A stretch of 64,000 bases of DNA from JAGQIB01 sp041393395 (GCA_041393395.1 JAWKKG010000008.1:248001-312000); one strand, 5' to 3'. Positions 7,714 through 16,664 are shown, numbered from the stretch's first letter. Notes: a model not told the origin generated them from the letters alone. Numbers and translations: made by a program.

Positions 7714-8624
7714 ACCCTCTCCACGCGGAAACCGGCGCCGGCCGCCAGGCGGGCGAAACCGTCCGCGGTGTACTTGTAGGAGCTCTCGGTCCAGATGCGG
7801 TCCCCCGGTTCGAACCGGAAGTCGACGCCCCCGACGCGAACGACCTGACGGCCTTCGCTCACGAGGTGCATCTCGACCCGCCCCTCGGCCTCGTTCCAGG
7901 TCGCGGCGTGCGCGAACCGGTCGGGGTCGAGCTCGGCGTCGAGCTCGTGGACCATGCGCACGAGCACGTTCCGGTTGAACGCGGCCGTGACGCCGGACGC
8001 GTCATCATACGCCGCCTCCAGGGTCCCCGCGTCCTTTTTGAGATCGACGCCGATCAGGAGTCCCCCACCCGCCCGCACCGTCCGGGCGATCCTCGCCAGG
8101 AATGCCCGGGCCTCCTCCGGCGCGAAGTTCCCGATCGTCGAGCCGGGGAAGAACGCCACCCGCCGGGCGTCGGGCAGGTCACGGGGCAGCGCGAAGTGCG
8201 CCGTGTAGTCCGCCACCACCGGCGAGATCCGCAGCGACGGGTAGCGGCGGCGCAGCCGGACCACCGCGTCGAGCAGGTGCTCGCGCGAGATGTCGATCGG
8301 AACGTAGGCGGCCGGAGACTCCAGATGGTCGAGAAGGAGGCGCGTCTTCCGGCTCGACCCGCTGCCGTACTCGATGAGGACGGAGCCCTCGCCGACGTGA
8401 CGCGCGAGATCCTCGATCTCCGCCTCCAGGATCGCGATCTCGGTGCGGGTGAGATAGTACTCGTCGAGATCGCCGATCGCGTCGAACAGGCGCGAGCCCT
8501 CCTGGTCGTAGAAGTACTTGCACGGCAACGTGCGCGGCGTGGCGGAGAGCCCGGCGATCACGTCGTTCAGGAACTCCTCCGTGTCCGGCACGGACTCGAT
8601 CGCGGCTCCCGGTCGCTGGTCCAT
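7650..8624 (-). CDS. egtD: L-histidine N(alpha)-methyltransferase (ergothioneine synthesis)
   Basis: 324 residues, the usual EgtD length. EgtD trimethylates histidine to hercynine with three SAM molecules. The family features are present: PCKYFYDQEGSRLFDAI near the N-terminus, TEIAIL, the SAM loop EYGSGSSRKTRLLL, PIDIS, FFPGSTIGN, GVDLKKD and the C-terminal FSVQYLVA. ATG 8624 overlaps the egtB stop by one nucleotide (TGATG), so both are co-translated. No gamma-glutamyl ligase (EgtA), EgtC amidase or EgtE lyase lies beside them, which fits the variants of the pathway in which EgtB uses cysteine directly or the last steps are encoded elsewhere. Confidence 0.95.
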   Translation of the reverse strand: MDQRPGAAIESVPDTEEFLNDVIAGLSATPRTLPCKYFYDQEGSRLFDAIGDLDEYYLTRTEIAILEAEIEDLARHVGEGSVLIEYGSGSSRKTRLLLDHLESPAAYVPIDISREHLLDAVVRLRRRYPSLRISPVVADYTAHFALPRDLPDARRVAFFPGSTIGNFAPEEARAFLARIARTVRAGGGLLIGVDLKKDAGTLEAAYDDASGVTAAFNRNVLVRMVHELDAELDPDRFAHAATWNEAEGRVEMHLVSEGRQVVRVGGVDFRFEPGDRIWTESSYKYTADGFARLAAGAGFRVERVWTDPRQRFSVQYLVASPPLR

Positions 8625-9955
8625 CACGCATCCTCCGGATCGCGCGCGAGGCGGATGCCGCTGAACTGCCAGCGCGCCGACGGCGGGAAGAAGTTCCGGT
8701 AGGTCGCACGGATGTGCGAGCGCGGGGTCGCGCACGAGCCGCCGCGCAATACCATCTGGTTGCACATGAACTTCGCGTTGTACTCGCCGAGCGCGCCGGC
8801 CGGCGGCCGGTATCCCGGGTACGCGACGTAGGGGCTCGCGGTCCACTCCCAGACGTCGCCGAGCATCTGGGACGGCGCGTCCGACATCGCCTCGGCCGGC
8901 GCCGGGTGGAAGCGTCCGTCTTCCACGAAGTTCGAGCACTCGCGCGCCGCGTCCTCCCTCCCGGTGATCGCGGTCTCCCACTCCGCCTCCGTGGGCAGTC
9001 GCACGCCGCGCCAGCGCGCGAACGCGTCCGCCTCGTAGAAGCTGACGTGGCATACCGGTTCGGCCGGCGCTACCGGGCGCTCGCCCGCGAGCGTCACCAT
9101 CCACCAGGCGCCGTCGCGCTCGGCCCAGTACAGCGGCGCGGTCCATTCGCGACGTCGCGCCTCGGCCCAGCCGTCCGACAGCCAGAGCTCGGGGCGCTCG
9201 TAGCCCCCGTCCCGCACGAAGTCGAGATACTCGCCGGCGGTGACCGCGCGCGACGCGAGCTCGAACGCGGGGACGAAGACCCGATGGCGAGGGCCTTCGT
9301 TGTCGTAGTGGAAGTCCGCGGCCGACGTTCCGATCTCGCGCACGCCCTCCGGCCAGCCGAGCCAGCGAAGCGGCGGCACCTCGCGCGGCGGATCCGCCGG
9401 GCGAGCCCGGTACGTCGGCGGAATCGGATTCGACGCGTACACGTGCTTCAGGTCCGTGACCATCAGCTCCTGATGCTGCTGCTCGTGATGCAGCCCGATC
9501 TCCACGACGGGACGCAGGGCGCGCCAGGTTGTCTCGTCCGCGCCGGCGAGGAGTTCCCGCATCGCCGCGTCCACGACCCGGCGGTACTCGAACACCTCTT
9601 CGGTCGTGGGCCGCACGAGGAAACCGCGGTCCGGTCGGCAGTACTGACGGCCGAGCGTGTTGTAGTAGGAGTTGAACAGGTACCGGTACTGCGCGTGAGC
9701 CGCCTGGTAGCGCGGCGCGTGCGGCTCCAGAGCGAGCGTCTCGAAGAACCACGTCGTGTGGGCGAGGTGCCACTTGATCGGACTGACGTCGTCCATCGTC
9801 TGCACGCCGTAGTCGTCCGGCGCGAGCGGTTCGCACAGCGTCTCGGTCGCGCGACGAACTTCTTCGAAGCGCTCGATCCAGGACTCGGGCCCGGCTCCCG
9901 GCGAAGTGCGCTCCGGGGGCTCGTTGCGGCGGGGTGCGTCGGCGGTCGAGGTCAT
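8624..9955 (-). CDS. egtB: Ergothioneine sulfoxide synthase EgtB
   Basis: 443 residues. EgtB is a non-heme iron enzyme that joins hercynine to a thiol donor with O2. The N-terminal DinB-like domain has the iron-binding histidines (KWHLAHTTWFFE and the HHEQQHQELM block), followed by RYLFNSYYNTLG. The C-terminal formylglycine-generating-enzyme-like domain has CHVSFYEADAFARWRGVRLPTEAEWE, GDVWEWT and VLRGGSCATP...RNFFPPSARWQFSG. The start ATG 9955 is preceded by AAGGAGA at good spacing; the frame is open further up but that part lacks family similarity. It is the first gene of the egtB-egtD pair. The 330-bp divergent region upstream carries a hairpin-forming repeat. Confidence 0.95.
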   Translation of the reverse strand: MTSTADAPRRNEPPERTSPGAGPESWIERFEEVRRATETLCEPLAPDDYGVQTMDDVSPIKWHLAHTTWFFETLALEPHAPRYQAAHAQYRYLFNSYYNTLGRQYCRPDRGFLVRPTTEEVFEYRRVVDAAMRELLAGADETTWRALRPVVEIGLHHEQQHQELMVTDLKHVYASNPIPPTYRARPADPPREVPPLRWLGWPEGVREIGTSAADFHYDNEGPRHRVFVPAFELASRAVTAGEYLDFVRDGGYERPELWLSDGWAEARRREWTAPLYWAERDGAWWMVTLAGERPVAPAEPVCHVSFYEADAFARWRGVRLPTEAEWETAITGREDAARECSNFVEDGRFHPAPAEAMSDAPSQMLGDVWEWTASPYVAYPGYRPPAGALGEYNAKFMCNQMVLRGGSCATPRSHIRATYRNFFPPSARWQFSGIRLARDPEDA

Positions 9956-10285
9956 GCTGTCTCCTTCCCCGCGCCGCAGCACGGTCTCTGGACTCGATCC
10001 CGCGGTTCGGGCGGCGCCAGCGCACGCTCGGCCGCGGCTGGCCGTTCCCGGCATCCGTGGTCGCGACCACCGGGGGAGCTCCTGGCATTGGGAGTGCCGG
10101 AGCGGCCCAACGGATTCGGGACGGATTCGGCTGTCGGAATCCGTCGTCCCGCTCGGATCAGTGGAATCCGTGCTCCACTACTCCTCCGGGGGCGCCGGAA
10201 CCTCGCGTCCGGACACGGGTTTCCCGCCCGGACGTGGCCGAGAGTGCCGCAAGAGGGTAGATTCCGGGCCGACGCAGGAGGACGC
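9956..10285. other. Gene-free divergent region between egtB and the 10286 gene
   Basis: 330 bp with no supportable gene. It must hold the promoters for egtB (leftward) and for the small-protein/bacilliredoxin pair (rightward), but no convincing -35/-10 pair was found; GTAGATT at about 10256-10262 is a possible -10 for the right-hand genes. The middle holds several copies of CGGATTC/GAATCCG, listed separately. Confidence 0.5.
10120..10145. repeat. Inverted repeat GACGGATTC / GAATCCGTC
   Basis: Perfect 9-bp arms (10120-10128 and 10137-10145) flank an 8-nt loop. The pairing continues outward after a 3-nt bulge (GGGAC with GTCCC). Two more half-sites of the same word lie close by: CGGATTC at about 10111 and GAATCCG at about 10164. 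Clustered half-sites in a divergent promoter region are typical of an operator, though an RNA hairpin in either leader is equally possible. Confidence 0.45.
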
Positions 10286-10576
10286 ATGGGCAAGACGTGT
10301 GATCACCCGCTTCACGGAATCACGGTCGTCATCGAGACGAGCGGCCCGCGGGTCTACATCGGCCGCTACCACTCCGAGAGCGACGCGGGCGTCCTGCTGA
10401 ACGACGTCGATGTCCGCGACGTGGACGGCGACGCGGATCGCAGCGCCTATCTCGCGCGCTCCGCGAAGTTCGGCGTCTTCAAGAACACGGATCGCATCCG
10501 GGTGCCGCGCGAGGAGATCGCGACGCTCCGGCGACTGATCGAGTACACGGCCCCGGCCGAGGGAGGACACGCGTGA
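10286..10576 (+). CDS. Small soluble protein of unknown function, coupled to bacilliredoxin
   Basis: 96 residues with no signal or membrane segment. It starts MGKTCDHPLHGITVV, contains VYIGRYHSESDAGVLLNDVDV and a charged C-terminal half. An AGGAGG site 4 nt before ATG 10286 makes the start clear. Its stop overlaps the GTG start of the bacilliredoxin gene (GTGA), so the two proteins are made together. I do not recognise the family. The C-D-H-P-L-H stretch near the N-terminus could bind metal or act as a thiol, but that is only a suggestion. Confidence 0.75.
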   Translation: MGKTCDHPLHGITVVIETSGPRVYIGRYHSESDAGVLLNDVDVRDVDGDADRSAYLARSAKFGVFKNTDRIRVPREEIATLRRLIEYTAPAEGGHA

Positions 10577-10992
10577 GGTACCCCGAAGAGATCGTGACGC
10601 CGATGCGGCGCGAGATGGTCCAGATGGGTTTCCAGGAGCTCCGGACCCCGGAGGACGTCCGGGCCCAGGTCGAGCAGTCCGAGGGAACGGTGCTGCTGTT
10701 CGTGAACTCCGTCTGCGGTTGCGCCGGCGGCATTGCGCGCCCCGGGCTCGCTCTCGCACTCTCGCACGATCAGGTGCCGGCGAAGCTCACCACGACGTTC
10801 GCGGGAATGGATCTCGAGGCGACCGAGTACGCGCGGAACCTCTTCTCCGAGTACCCGCCGAGCTCGCCGCAGGTCGCGATCTTCCGGAACGGCAAGGTGG
10901 CCGAGGTGATCCAGCGTCACCAGATCGAGGGGACGACGGCGGAGCATTTCGCCGGTCTGCTCACCGCCGCATTCGACCGCGTGGCCGTCTAG
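10573..10992 (+). CDS. BrxA/BrxB-family bacilliredoxin
   Basis: 139 residues, the typical size of the YphP/YqiW (BrxA/BrxB) family. These thioredoxin-fold proteins remove bacillithiol or other low-molecular-weight thiols from oxidised proteins, or act as disulfide isomerases. The diagnostic active site is V-N-S-V-C-G-C-A-G-G, with C-x-C instead of the C-x-x-C of thioredoxin; SPQVAIFRNGKVAEVIQRHQIEG is the conserved C-terminal part. The start is GTG at 10573, overlapping the previous stop. A strong terminator follows. Ergothioneine genes lie divergently upstream, so thiol redox control is a local theme. Confidence 0.93.
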   Translation: MRYPEEIVTPMRREMVQMGFQELRTPEDVRAQVEQSEGTVLLFVNSVCGCAGGIARPGLALALSHDQVPAKLTTTFAGMDLEATEYARNLFSEYPPSSPQVAIFRNGKVAEVIQRHQIEGTTAEHFAGLLTAAFDRVAV

Positions 10993-11017
10993 CTCGCCAC
11001 CTCCAGAAGAAGGCCGC

Positions 11018-11058
11018 AGGCCCCGCTCGCCCCCGCGCGAGCGGGGCCTTCATTTTGT
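11018..11058 (+). terminator. Rho-independent terminator after the bacilliredoxin gene
   Basis: Perfect 12-bp stem, AGGCCCCGCTCG with CGAGCGGGGCCT (11018-11029 and 11038-11049), 8-nt loop, followed by TCATTTTGTCTT. Confidence 0.9.
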
Positions 11059-11257
11059 CTTGTTCCGATCTTCGCATCCCCCGATGCGGACGGATCGCGC
11101 CCCCTCCTTCCGCGCGACCGGAACTTCAATCCGTCTTCATCGAATCATCTCTTGTCCCCCCTAGTTTCCGGCCGTCCCGGGGAGGCACGTCGCGCGGCAT
11201 CTCCCCGGGAACACACCCTGTGCTCACTCCGGAACCCTCGAGGAGGGACTCTCGATC

Positions 11258-12913
11258 ATGACCCTCGGCACCGCTCGCACGAAGGTCCTGGCCGGCTTCG
11301 GCCTCGCCTTGTTGCTCACGTCGCAGGCCTCCGCCCAGGACTGCATGGACGGAATCATCACCTGGCTGAACGGTGGATTCCTTCGCTACGACCCCACGCT
11401 GCCCGATCCCGGCTACGCGACGGGTCCGCTGAACGATCTCGGCGTGAACCCCGGCCCGGGCTGGAACCCCGTGTATCCGAACCTCGACTGGCAGCCGGAT
11501 CCGACCTCGATCGCGTCGGGCGCCATCGATGACGTCTCCATCGTCGTGCAGCAGAACTCGGATCCCTGCGACGGCTGCGGCGCCACGCTCGACATCGAGC
11601 AGCTCTGCTACCGCGGCGCGATCGACCCGGCCGGCACCGACTGGACCGCCGGCTGGACGGTCACCGGCGAGAACACGTCGATCAAGCCGGCCGGCTGGGA
11701 GACCCGCCCGATCAAGATCCTCTCCGGCATCCAGCCCGTCTCGAACATCGTGTTCGACGCCGACACCGTGTACGCCTTCATCGGCAAGGTCACGATTCCC
11801 GACGGCGCCACGCTGACGATCCAGGCCGGCACGCTCTGCGTCGGCGAGAACGCCAGCAACGGCTACCTCACGATCGACCGCGGCGCCCAGATCTTCGCGA
11901 ACGGCACCGCCCAGAACCCGATCATCATGACGACCGACCTCGAGCCCCCGATCGTCGGCGGCTGGGGCGGCCTCGTGATCCACGGTCGCGCCGTGGCGAA
12001 CTGCGCCGACTGCCTCGGCGGCGCGTCCTGCATCGCCGAGGGCAACGCCGGTGACTTCTGCGGCACCGACGACTGCGACAACAGCGGCTCCATGGAGTAC
12101 GTCATCGTCGGCTACGCCGGCGTCGACATCGGAGTGGACAACGAGCTGAACGCCTTCACGTTCAACGGCGTCGGCGCGGGCACGCACCTCCGCTACCTCC
12201 AGGCCCACCAGGGCAAGGACGACTGCTTCGAGTGGTTCGGCGGCAAGGTCACGCTGCGCTACGCGGTCGCGACCGGTGGCGGCGACGACTGCTACGACTG
12301 GCAGATGGGTTTCCGCGGTGCGATCCAGAACGTGGTCGCGCAGCGCTACCCGAACCAGGCGGGCGCCGACAAGTGCATCGAGGCCGACAACAACGAGTTC
12401 GGCTTCGACGCGGTCTGCCGCTCCAACCCGGTCGTCGCGAACGCGACGTTCCTCGGATCGAACGGCGCGGGCCTCGACACGTACGGCGTGCACTTCCGTC
12501 GCGGTACCGACTTCCAGTTCTTCAACTCGATCATCGCGTTCTCGAACAACGAAGCGGTGCGCATCTCCGATGACGCCACCGTCGCTCGTGGCCTGAACCC
12601 CTTCCCGGGTGTCGCTTGCAACACCGCGGCGCCGGAAGTCCGCGCACACGACCGGATCGCGGTCTCGACGTTCCCGAACCCGGTCGTCGCCCGTACGCAG
12701 TTCTCCTTCTCCATGCCCGAGGCCGGACACGCCGCGCTCGACATCTTCGATGTCAACGGCCGTCGGGTCGCGAGCGTCGTCAACGCGTCCCTCTCCGCCG
12801 GACCCCACAGCATCGACTGGACTCCGGAGAACGGCCTCGTTGGTGGCACCTACTTCTATCGCCTGGATGCGGCCGGCGCCCCGACCACGGGCAAGCTGGT
12901 CCTCGTCCGCTAG
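11258..12913 (+). CDS. Secreted beta-helix-like protein with C-terminal sorting-type domain
   Basis: 551 residues. A signal peptide (about 1-27, ending ASA-Q) is followed by a cysteine-containing repeat-rich region: VTIPDGATLTIQAGTLCVG, GWGGLVIHGRAVAN, MEYVIVGYAGVDI, LRYLQAHQGKDDCFEWFGG and VNATFLGSN-type turns resemble a right-handed parallel beta-helix. The last 80 residues (STFPNPVVARTQFSFSMPEAG ... GGTYFYRLDAAG ... KLVLVR) form the FlgD-like sorting-type module shared by five proteins here. The pair DDCFEW and DDCYDW suggests calcium or disulfide stabilisation. GAGGAGGG lies about 8 nt before ATG 11258. It sits directly before a TonB-dependent receptor and is probably a surface partner of it, as in paired uptake systems of Bacteroidota. 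Ligand unknown. Confidence 0.75.
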   Translation: MTLGTARTKVLAGFGLALLLTSQASAQDCMDGIITWLNGGFLRYDPTLPDPGYATGPLNDLGVNPGPGWNPVYPNLDWQPDPTSIASGAIDDVSIVVQQNSDPCDGCGATLDIEQLCYRGAIDPAGTDWTAGWTVTGENTSIKPAGWETRPIKILSGIQPVSNIVFDADTVYAFIGKVTIPDGATLTIQAGTLCVGENASNGYLTIDRGAQIFANGTAQNPIIMTTDLEPPIVGGWGGLVIHGRAVANCADCLGGASCIAEGNAGDFCGTDDCDNSGSMEYVIVGYAGVDIGVDNELNAFTFNGVGAGTHLRYLQAHQGKDDCFEWFGGKVTLRYAVATGGGDDCYDWQMGFRGAIQNVVAQRYPNQAGADKCIEADNNEFGFDAVCRSNPVVANATFLGSNGAGLDTYGVHFRRGTDFQFFNSIIAFSNNEAVRISDDATVARGLNPFPGVACNTAAPEVRAHDRIAVSTFPNPVVARTQFSFSMPEAGHAALDIFDVNGRRVASVVNASLSAGPHSIDWTPENGLVGGTYFYRLDAAGAPTTGKLVLVR

Positions 12914-13036
12914 CACCGACGCTCGTCACGGGCGGGGCCGTCTCCGGACGGTCCCGCCTCGATGCGCCTTCCCCGGGACTCCGGTCCCATTTCACCTCGG
13001 GAGTGAATCTCTCGACCTTCGGAGGAAATCGTCAGG

Positions 13037-15910
13037 ATGAGTCGCTGTTCAGCGGCCCGGTTCGGGGGCCTTTCGACTTTCCGGCACGCGATCGCGGCAG
13101 TCTTCGCACTCGCGCTCTTTCCGCTTTCCGCCCTCGCGGATTCCGGCATCACGGGTCGCATCATCAGCATGGAGACGGGCTCCACGCTCGGCTTCGCGAA
13201 CGTGACCGCGGTCCGCACCGACGTGGCGCCCGACGACACGTCGGCGCTGCCGCGCAACACGATCTCCAACGGCGACGGGTCGTTCCGCCTCGCCTGCGAG
13301 CCGGGAACCTACCGGCTCACCACGAACTACGTCGGCTTCTCGCCGTTCGAGGTCACGGACGTGATCGTGACGGACGGCAGCTTCGAGGTCGTGGATCTGC
13401 GCCTGTCGCCCGCGAACCTGCAGGTCGAGACCGTCACGGTGACCGCGAAGGCGCTCAAGAACACGTCGGCCTCGCTGCTCGCCCGACGCAAGAAGGCGGT
13501 CGCGGTGAGCGACGGCATCTCCGCCCAGCAGATCCGTCAGGGCACGGACTCGAACGCGGCGGAAGCAGTGAACCGCGTAACGGGCCTCTCGGTCGTCGGC
13601 GGCAAGTACGTGTACGTCCGGGGCCTCGGCGAGCGGTACTCCTCGGCCCAGCTCAACGGGTCCGTCGTCGGCAGTCCGGAGGCGAACCGCCGCGTCCTGC
13701 CGCTCGACCTCTTCCCGTCCTCCCTGCTCGACAACATCGTCGTCCAGAAGACGTACACGCCGGACCAGCCGGCGGAGTTCGGCGGCGGCGCGGTCAACGT
13801 GACGACGCTGGACTTCCCGACGAACGAGACGTGGTCGTTCCGCGTGAAGGGCGGCGCGAACGCCCTCGTGACCGGCTCCGACTTCCGGACCTACTCGGGA
13901 GGCAGCCGCGACTGGCTCGGCTTCGACGACGGCACGCGCGGATTCCCCTCCCTCATCGACGAGCTGGCCCACGACGATCTCATCAAGACGCCGGGCTCGA
14001 TCATCAACCCGGGGCCGTTCACGGCGGACGAGGTCCGCGACATGGGACGGTCCTTCAGCAAGGTCTGGAGTCCGTCGACGGGGTCCGGTCACCCCGCGTA
14101 CTCCTTCAGCGGAACGTACGGCAACCTCGTGGACTTCCTGGGCCGCGACCTCGGATTCGTCGCGAGCGTGAGCCAGGGCAACTCGTTCTCGCAGTACGAC
14201 TACCTCGATCGCCGCTACGAGAACGGGGATCCGCTGATCCTGGCCGACGACCTCGCGGCCGCCCGCTCCGTCACCGAGACTTCGCTCGGCGGCCTGGTCA
14301 ACGGCGCCCTGCGCGTGAACAGCGCGAACACGCTGCGTTTCACCACGAACTACACGCGCACGTCCCACGACGAGGTCCGGTTCCGCGAAGGCTCCATCGA
14401 CAACGACGAGACGGTGCGCCAGACCCGCCTCCGCTTCATCGAGCGCGGCCTGCTCGCCACGACGGTCGGAATGGACCACACGCTCCGCGCCCTCGGGAAC
14501 TCGGAGCTGAAGTGGCGGGTCGACTACTCGGAAGCCACCCGCGACGTTCCGGACCAGCGCTCGTTCCAGTACGAGAACGTCGGCACGGACGCGGATCCCG
14601 ACTGGCGTCTCGCCGGTGGTGCCGCCGCGAAGGCGCCGAACCGATCGTTCGAGTCGATGACCGACGTGGACCGCAACGCCCGGGCCGACTTCGAGATGCC
14701 GTTCGACCTGAAGGGCCGCGAGAGCCGGTTCAAGGTCGGTTACGCGCACAAGAACAAGGACCGCTCGTCGGAGGCACGACGCTTCTGGTTCCAGTCGCCT
14801 TCCTCCGGCAACACGATCGACGATCGGGCGCCGATCGAGGAGATCCTCGCCGACGAGAACATCGGCGGCCGCCCGATCTCGCAGTTCGCGCTCGTGGAGT
14901 GGACCCGACCGGTCGACGGCTACACGGCAAGCCAGGACGTCGAGGCGTTCTACGGAATGGCGGAGCTCCCGATCACCCGCAAGCTGCTTCTCGTGGGCGG
15001 TGTTCGCCACGAGGCGGCCCGCCAGGAAGTGGCCACGGTCCACCGCCTCTGGGCCAAGACGTACGAGCCCGACCTCGGCGTGATCGACGAGACGAACATC
15101 CTCCCCGCGGCGAACCTGCGCTATTCGCTCACGGAGAACGTGAACTTCCGGGCCGGCTTCAGCAAGACCCTGAACCGACCCGATCTCCGCGAGCTCTCGA
15201 ACGGCGAGTGGGACGATTCGGATCGGAACCGGAAGTTCCTGGGCAACCCGGAGCTGAAGCAGGCCGAGCTGACGAACTTCGACCTGCGCCTGGAGTGGTT
15301 CCCCACGGCGGACGAGCTGCTCGCCGTATCGGCGTTCACGAAGGATCTCGGCGACCCGATCGAGTACGCGGTGTTCGTGGCCACGGGATCCAACGATCCG
15401 CTGTACCAGCCGGTCAATACCAAGGACGGCAAGCTGTCCGGGCTGGAGTTCGAATCGCGACTCGCGCTCGCCCGGCTGGGCGGCGGCATTCTCGAGCGTC
15501 TCGGCGCCTCCGCGAACCTGACGCTGATCGACTCGAGTGCGAAGCTTCCGGAGTCGCTCGGTCAGCAGACGGACAACAGCCGACCGCTGACCGGCCAGTC
15601 GTCCTACATGGTGAACGCCGGTCTGCAGTTCGTGTCCACGAACCGGGCGGTGTCCTCCTCGGTGCAGTACAACGTCTTCGGGCGCCGGATCGACGCGATC
15701 GGCGTGCTCTCCTCGCCGAACATCTGGGAGGAGCCGCGTCACGCGCTCGACTGGACGGCCTCGTACGATCGGCGGGGAGTCAATCTGAAGTTCTCGGTGG
15801 AGAACCTGCTCGACTCGCCCGTGCGCTACACGCAGGGCGACAAGGACACCGAGGTTCGGGATCTCGGACGGACGTTCGGGCTCTCGCTCGGCTACGGCTC
15901 CAGCAACTAG
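13037..15910 (+). CDS. TonB-dependent outer-membrane receptor
   Basis: 957 residues. A signal peptide (about 1-35) is followed by a carboxypeptidase-regulatory-like beta-sandwich (ITGRIISMETGSTLGFANVTAV to about residue 115), a plug domain and a 22-strand-type barrel. The plug shows VRGLGERYSSAQLNGSVVGSPE and LDNIVVQKTYTPDQPAEFGGGAVNVTT, typical of the large TonB-dependent receptor family. The barrel includes FRAGFSKTLNRPDLREL and ends in LSLGYGSSN rather than the usual Phe. Such receptors import glycans, siderophores or other large solutes using TonB energy; no tonB or exbBD is present here. GGAGG lies 11 nt upstream. It is flanked by the beta-helix protein and a lipoprotein in the same orientation. 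Confidence 0.93.
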   Translation: MSRCSAARFGGLSTFRHAIAAVFALALFPLSALADSGITGRIISMETGSTLGFANVTAVRTDVAPDDTSALPRNTISNGDGSFRLACEPGTYRLTTNYVGFSPFEVTDVIVTDGSFEVVDLRLSPANLQVETVTVTAKALKNTSASLLARRKKAVAVSDGISAQQIRQGTDSNAAEAVNRVTGLSVVGGKYVYVRGLGERYSSAQLNGSVVGSPEANRRVLPLDLFPSSLLDNIVVQKTYTPDQPAEFGGGAVNVTTLDFPTNETWSFRVKGGANALVTGSDFRTYSGGSRDWLGFDDGTRGFPSLIDELAHDDLIKTPGSIINPGPFTADEVRDMGRSFSKVWSPSTGSGHPAYSFSGTYGNLVDFLGRDLGFVASVSQGNSFSQYDYLDRRYENGDPLILADDLAAARSVTETSLGGLVNGALRVNSANTLRFTTNYTRTSHDEVRFREGSIDNDETVRQTRLRFIERGLLATTVGMDHTLRALGNSELKWRVDYSEATRDVPDQRSFQYENVGTDADPDWRLAGGAAAKAPNRSFESMTDVDRNARADFEMPFDLKGRESRFKVGYAHKNKDRSSEARRFWFQSPSSGNTIDDRAPIEEILADENIGGRPISQFALVEWTRPVDGYTASQDVEAFYGMAELPITRKLLLVGGVRHEAARQEVATVHRLWAKTYEPDLGVIDETNILPAANLRYSLTENVNFRAGFSKTLNRPDLRELSNGEWDDSDRNRKFLGNPELKQAELTNFDLRLEWFPTADELLAVSAFTKDLGDPIEYAVFVATGSNDPLYQPVNTKDGKLSGLEFESRLALARLGGGILERLGASANLTLIDSSAKLPESLGQQTDNSRPLTGQSSYMVNAGLQFVSTNRAVSSSVQYNVFGRRIDAIGVLSSPNIWEEPRHALDWTASYDRRGVNLKFSVENLLDSPVRYTQGDKDTEVRDLGRTFGLSLGYGSSN

Positions 15911-15920
15911 GGAACTCATC

Positions 15921-16664
15921 ATGAGACCAACCGTCCTTCTCGCGCTCGCCTTCGTCCCGGCCGTCCTGGCCGGGACGGGGTGCAGCCTGCACGGCGAAGA
16001 GTCCGTGACCGCGGCTCGCGACGCCTCGACCGCGTCGTCCGTGGCCGCCCCCGAGGGAGTCTCCGAGTCCGACCGGATCATCGCGGCCAAGCAGCCCTAC
16101 GATCCGGCGATCCCCCGGGCCACCCTGGCCCAGGCTGCGCGGCACTCGATCCTCGAAGGGGCGCAGAATCCACCCGAGGACCCGGAGCGCGACGCATACC
16201 GGAAGGGCTACCGGGACGTCACGCCGCGCGATCTCGCGCTCGACGATCCGACGTACCCCTCGGCCGAGACGCTTGCCGCAGCGGTGCTGGATGCGCTGCT
16301 GTTCGACGCGGAAGACCTGCTGACGGAGCTCCAGGTGAAGCGTCGCGAGTACGACGAGATCTTCTGGCCGGAGATGCCGGCCAGCCGGCCCGTGACCGGA
16401 ATCTCGGCGGGCGACAGCTGGGCATTCCACGACGCGAAGTGCCGCGACGGCATCCGCGAGGGCCTGGAGTCGTGGGGTGGACAGAAGCTGCAGCTCGTGG
16501 GGCTCGAGTATCGAGTCGGCTTCACGCCGTTCACGAACTTCGATCTCTACCGCGGCGTGGTCATCGTCGCGGTGGACGAGAACGAGCGGCAGGTCCGGAT
16601 CCCGATCGCGAGCACCTTCGTGGAAGTCGGCGGGCAGTGGAAGGTGTTCCAGTACGACAGCTAG
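15921..16664 (+). CDS. Putative lipoprotein linked to the TonB receptor
   Basis: 247 residues, 10 bp after the receptor gene and in the same direction. The N-terminus (MRPTVLLALAFVPAVLAGTGC) is a short signal with a Cys at 21 that could be lipidated, although G-T-G-C is not an ideal lipobox. The mature protein is mixed alpha/beta, with GYRDVTPRDLALDDPTYPSA, a block KRREYDEIFWPEMP and ending FVEVGGQWKVFQYDS. I do not recognise the family; the final W-K-V-F-Q motif resembles NTF2/SnoaL-type or DUF4440-like folds, which is weak evidence. Its position suggests a surface or periplasmic accessory of the receptor. Confidence 0.7.
   Translation: MRPTVLLALAFVPAVLAGTGCSLHGEESVTAARDASTASSVAAPEGVSESDRIIAAKQPYDPAIPRATLAQAARHSILEGAQNPPEDPERDAYRKGYRDVTPRDLALDDPTYPSAETLAAAVLDALLFDAEDLLTELQVKRREYDEIFWPEMPASRPVTGISAGDSWAFHDAKCRDGIREGLESWGGQKLQLVGLEYRVGFTPFTNFDLYRGVVIVAVDENERQVRIPIASTFVEVGGQWKVFQYDS

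Noticed and set aside
12616..15924. 1102-codon frame overlapping the beta-helix and TonB receptor genes
   Set aside because: Low-complexity Arg/Pro/Gly sequence from the high-GC code; the real frames have domains and ribosome sites.
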